Virus record (IMG/VR): IMGVR_UViG_3300006790_000079 | Coordinates: 1 to 29,764 of that record | Length of the DNA: 29,764 nt | Reading direction: 5' to 3' (one strand) | From: a virus | Part shown: positions 28,019 to 29,764 of the stretch, piece after piece | How the letters are laid out: each line of letters begins with the position of its first letter | How positions within the stretch are numbered: position 1 is the stretch's first letter | Program-made: the position numbers and the translations under genes | The notes under the pieces: model-generated | Told to the model about the DNA's origin: nothing | What the model saw: only the letters and a program-made list of their open reading frames with translations | Databases searched by the model: none

Positions 28019-29033
28019 GGGCGTCCACGTCGTTAAGGCGAAGGGGCGGACCTACGTCTACGCCTGGCGCGGAGGCCCGAGGCTGCTCAGCGAGCCGGGC
28101 ACGCCGGAATTCGTCAAGGAGCTGGCGGATCTGGTCGCCGCCCGCACGACTGGTGACCGCACCAAGATTTCCGGCCTGCTCGCCAGCTATCGCGCGAGCG
28201 ACGACTGGAAAAACCTGTCCGACAAGACCCGCAAGAACTGGAAGCCGTTTCTGGACCGAATCCAGACCCGGTTCGGCGGGCTCAGCATCGGCGCCTTCGA
28301 CCGCCCTCTGATGCGCGTGGCAATCCGGAAGTGGCGGGACGAGATGAAGCACACGCCGCGCCAGGCCGACATGGCCCTGCAGGTGCTGTCCCGGGTCCTG
28401 TCGTTCGGCATTGCCGAGGGGCAGCTGCAGGTCAACGCCTGCACCGGCGTCCCGCGCATCTACAGGAGCGACCGCTCGGAGATCATCTGGACCGACGACG
28501 ATATGGCCGCCCTCGCCAGCAAGGCCTCGACCGAGGTGATGTGGGCAGTTCGACTGGCGGCCATGACCGGACTGCGCAAGAGCGACGTCCTGCGCCTGTC
28601 GTGGTCGCACGTCCAGGGCCACTCGATCGAGATCCGCACCGGAAAGAGTGGCGAGCGGAAAACAGCCGTCATTCCGCTCTACAGCTCGCTGCGCGGCCTC
28701 CTGCAGGAGATTCCCAAGAGGGCCACCACAATCCTGACCAACACGGACAAGGTCAGCTGGAAAACCGGCTTCGACGCCTCCTTCATCAGGGCCAAGAACG
28801 CCGCCGGCGTCGACAAGCACTTCCATGATCTGCGCGGCACCGCTGCGACGAAAATGTTTCTGGCTGGCCTCACCGTGCGCGAGATCGCCGAGATCTTCAC
28901 CTGGTCCGAGGATCACGTCGAGCGGCTGATCAACGTCTACGTCAAGAAGGACGAGCTGCTGCGCGACCGCATCCGGCGCATCGATGAGCTCGAAAGCAGA
29001 ACAGCCAGCGCTCACACTAGGTCCGAGGACTAG
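28005..29033 (+). CDS. int: Tyrosine recombinase (prophage integrase)
   Basis: 342-residue phage integrase. The N-terminal domain (VHVVKAKGRTYVYAWRGG) and a core-binding SAM-like domain (about 50 to 150) precede the catalytic domain. Active-site residues are Arg191 (TGLRKSDV), the beta-hairpin Lys in RTGKSGERK, His274 and Arg277 (HFHDLRGT), Trp300 in place of the second His (FTWSEDHV) and nucleophile Tyr312 (INVYVKK). The start may also be the ATG at 27999. It should integrate and excise the phage at the tRNA-Arg gene to the right. As the last gene of the early operon it is co-transcribed with it. Confidence 0.95.
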   Translation: MLDIKGVHVVKAKGRTYVYAWRGGPRLLSEPGTPEFVKELADLVAARTTGDRTKISGLLASYRASDDWKNLSDKTRKNWKPFLDRIQTRFGGLSIGAFDRPLMRVAIRKWRDEMKHTPRQADMALQVLSRVLSFGIAEGQLQVNACTGVPRIYRSDRSEIIWTDDDMAALASKASTEVMWAVRLAAMTGLRKSDVLRLSWSHVQGHSIEIRTGKSGERKTAVIPLYSSLRGLLQEIPKRATTILTNTDKVSWKTGFDASFIRAKNAAGVDKHFHDLRGTAATKMFLAGLTVREIAEIFTWSEDHVERLINVYVKKDELLRDRIRRIDELESRTASAHTRSED

Positions 29034-29045
29034 AAACGGGTCACC

Positions 29046-29204
29046 ATGATGTGGATGATCAACCGCTCCGCCGTCGACGAGGCGGTTTGGCCACAGGTCG
29101 AGGGTCAACGACGGCTTGGGAAATCCTTGGCCTGTGTCGCTGAGCGACGCTGGCGTGGCCGCGTTTGCGCTGGACTTAGGCTCAATCGGAGGGGACGAAC
29201 ATGA
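29046..29204 (+). CDS. Possible 52-residue protein, doubtful
   Basis: Short frame from the ATG at 29046 whose stop overlaps the next start (ATGA), beginning MMWMINRSAVDEAVWPQVEG. There is no good SD and the second half is arginine-rich without pattern. The overlap could be chance, because the next gene has its own SD. Otherwise this 160-base gap holds a small AACCGC/GCGGTT inverted repeat. Confidence 0.2.
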   Translation: MMWMINRSAVDEAVWPQVEGQRRLGKSLACVAERRWRGRVCAGLRLNRRGRT

Positions 29205-29593
29205 AAGTCCGGGCCGACGGGGGCTTAACCCCGACCTTTGTGCGCAACGCATCGCGCGAGGTCTACTTCCTCCAGGCGCGAAAGCTGAGGCTCATTAAGA
29301 TCGGGGTCGCGAACGATTTGCTAGCGCGGCTCCGGTCGCTGATGGGGGCTTCGCCAGATCAGCTGGACTTGCTGGCCGTCAGCGTCTGCCATGAAGGAGG
29401 GGCCATGGAGGCCCGGCTCCATCAGCGGTACGCGCGGCTCCGGGCCCACGGCGAATGGTTTCGTCCGGGCACCGATCTCCTGAACGATATCGAGGCGATC
29501 GCGCTTGCCAATCCGCTGCGGTTGAAGCGGGTCCAGGCCTGGATGGCGGAGCCGACCCGGCATCGTGCAGGCCGTCCGAAGAACGTAGCGTGA
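29201..29593 (+). CDS. GIY-YIG-like (T5orf172/Mug113) protein
   Basis: 130 residues, ATG at 29201 with GGAGGGG SD. The pattern EVYFLQARKLRLIKIGVANDLLARLRSLMGASPDQLDLLAVSVCHEGGAMEARLHQRYARLRAHGEWFRPGTDLL follows the T5orf172/Mug113 branch of GIY-YIG nucleases: VYF at the first strand, KIG in place of YIG, an Arg helix, a Glu in GGAMEARLH and the GEWF end. Homologues are found in phages and mobile elements; nuclease activity is not shown for most. It lies between integrase and tRNA, outside the early operon, a place typical for cargo genes. Confidence 0.8.
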   Translation: MKVRADGGLTPTFVRNASREVYFLQARKLRLIKIGVANDLLARLRSLMGASPDQLDLLAVSVCHEGGAMEARLHQRYARLRAHGEWFRPGTDLLNDIEAIALANPLRLKRVQAWMAEPTRHRAGRPKNVA

Positions 29594-29602
29594 TCAACGA
29601 GT

Positions 29603-29622
29603 GTAAAACCCCAGGTAAAACC
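29603..29622. repeat. GTAAAACC direct repeats near the attachment site
   Basis: GTAAAACC at 29603-29610 and 29615-29622, 12 bases apart, about 25 bases from the 3' end of the tRNA gene. The spacing of just over one helical turn and the position are those of integrase arm-type sites. This is a candidate only. Confidence 0.35.
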
Positions 29623-29644
29623 GTCATGACCAAATCGGCTGAAA

Positions 29645-29690
29645 CCCTGGCGCGCCCTGCAGGATTCGAACCTGCGACCGTCCGCTTAGA
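29645..29690. other. Probable attachment site region (attR) in the tRNA 3' half
   Basis: Tyrosine recombinases of this type usually cross over in the anticodon or T-loop part of a tRNA gene and rebuild its 3' end. The integrase lies on the 3' side of this tRNA, as expected. The matching core (attL) would be outside the window, so the exact core cannot be read here. Confidence 0.5.
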
Positions 29691-29724
29691 AGGCGGGTGC
29701 TCTATCCAGCTGAGCTAAGGGCGC
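29648..29724 (-). tRNA. tRNA-Arg (anticodon TCT)
   Basis: 77-base leftward tRNA with encoded CCA. The acceptor arms GCGCCCT and AGGGCGC pair fully, the D arm is GCTC/GAGC, the anticodon loop is CTTCTAA (TCT, reading AGA), the variable loop is CGGTC and the T arm is GCAGG-TTCGAAT-CCTGC. The anticodon stem CCCGC/GCGGA has one mismatch at its top (C27 with A43). The 3' end faces the integrase, so this is the probable integration target. Confidence 0.97.
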
Positions 29725-29764
29725 CTCGGGTTCGCCGCCGAGCGGTGGCGTGGGCCGGGGCTCA

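Noticed and set aside
27942-29252. 436-codon open frame antisense to the integrase
   Set aside because: The integrase has all catalytic residues; the antisense frame is a by-product of high GC third positions.

Overview
The window is most of a P2-like (Peduovirus-type) prophage in a GC-rich alphaproteobacterium, probably of the Caulobacterales (Caulobacter/Brevundimonas group). The host guess rests on base composition, on a GapR/DUF2312 gene, and on regulators, zinc-ribbon and J-domain proteins of a style common in phages of that group; it is an inference. The right border is a tRNA-Arg(TCT) gene whose 3' end faces a tyrosine recombinase, the usual layout of a tRNA-targeted prophage. The left border is not in the window: the sequence starts inside the tail sheath gene.

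Late region (1 to about 17.8 kb). Leftward from 13.5 kb run the head, lysis and tail genes in P2 order: scaffold/protease O, capsid N, small terminase M, head completion L, tail X, a lysis cassette (membrane proteins, amidase endolysin, nested inner and outer spanins), tail completion R and S, then baseplate J and I, fibre H and a fibre chaperone, then V, W and the sheath FI. Large terminase P and portal Q diverge rightward, as in P2. One difference from P2 is that J-I-H-chaperone lies upstream of V-W. A Dam-type adenine methylase follows Q. A nearly identical 22-bp element (TTGT-N14-ACAA) occurs four times, once at each boundary between late transcription units. It is the best candidate for the binding site of a late-gene activator.

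Middle region (about 17.8 to 22.5 kb). This holds a small zinc protein, a ribbon-helix-helix protein, a leftward pair (CII-like regulator and a RepA-like winged-helix protein), XRE-type regulators facing each other, and a WYL-BRCT fusion. Two gene-poor stretches are unusually rich in inverted repeats. Two promoter-like sequences (18.4 and 22.47 kb) are each flanked by repeated operator-like elements that resemble one another. No P2 gpA replication initiator is visible, so the replication module appears to have been exchanged.

Early operon (22.5 to 29.0 kb). About twenty mostly tiny genes on the plus strand are tightly coupled by ATGA/GTGA overlaps. They run from the 22.47 kb promoter through a GapR homologue, a J-domain protein, membrane peptides and an XRE regulator to the integrase. 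A GIY-YIG-like (T5orf172/Mug113) gene sits between integrase and tRNA as probable cargo.
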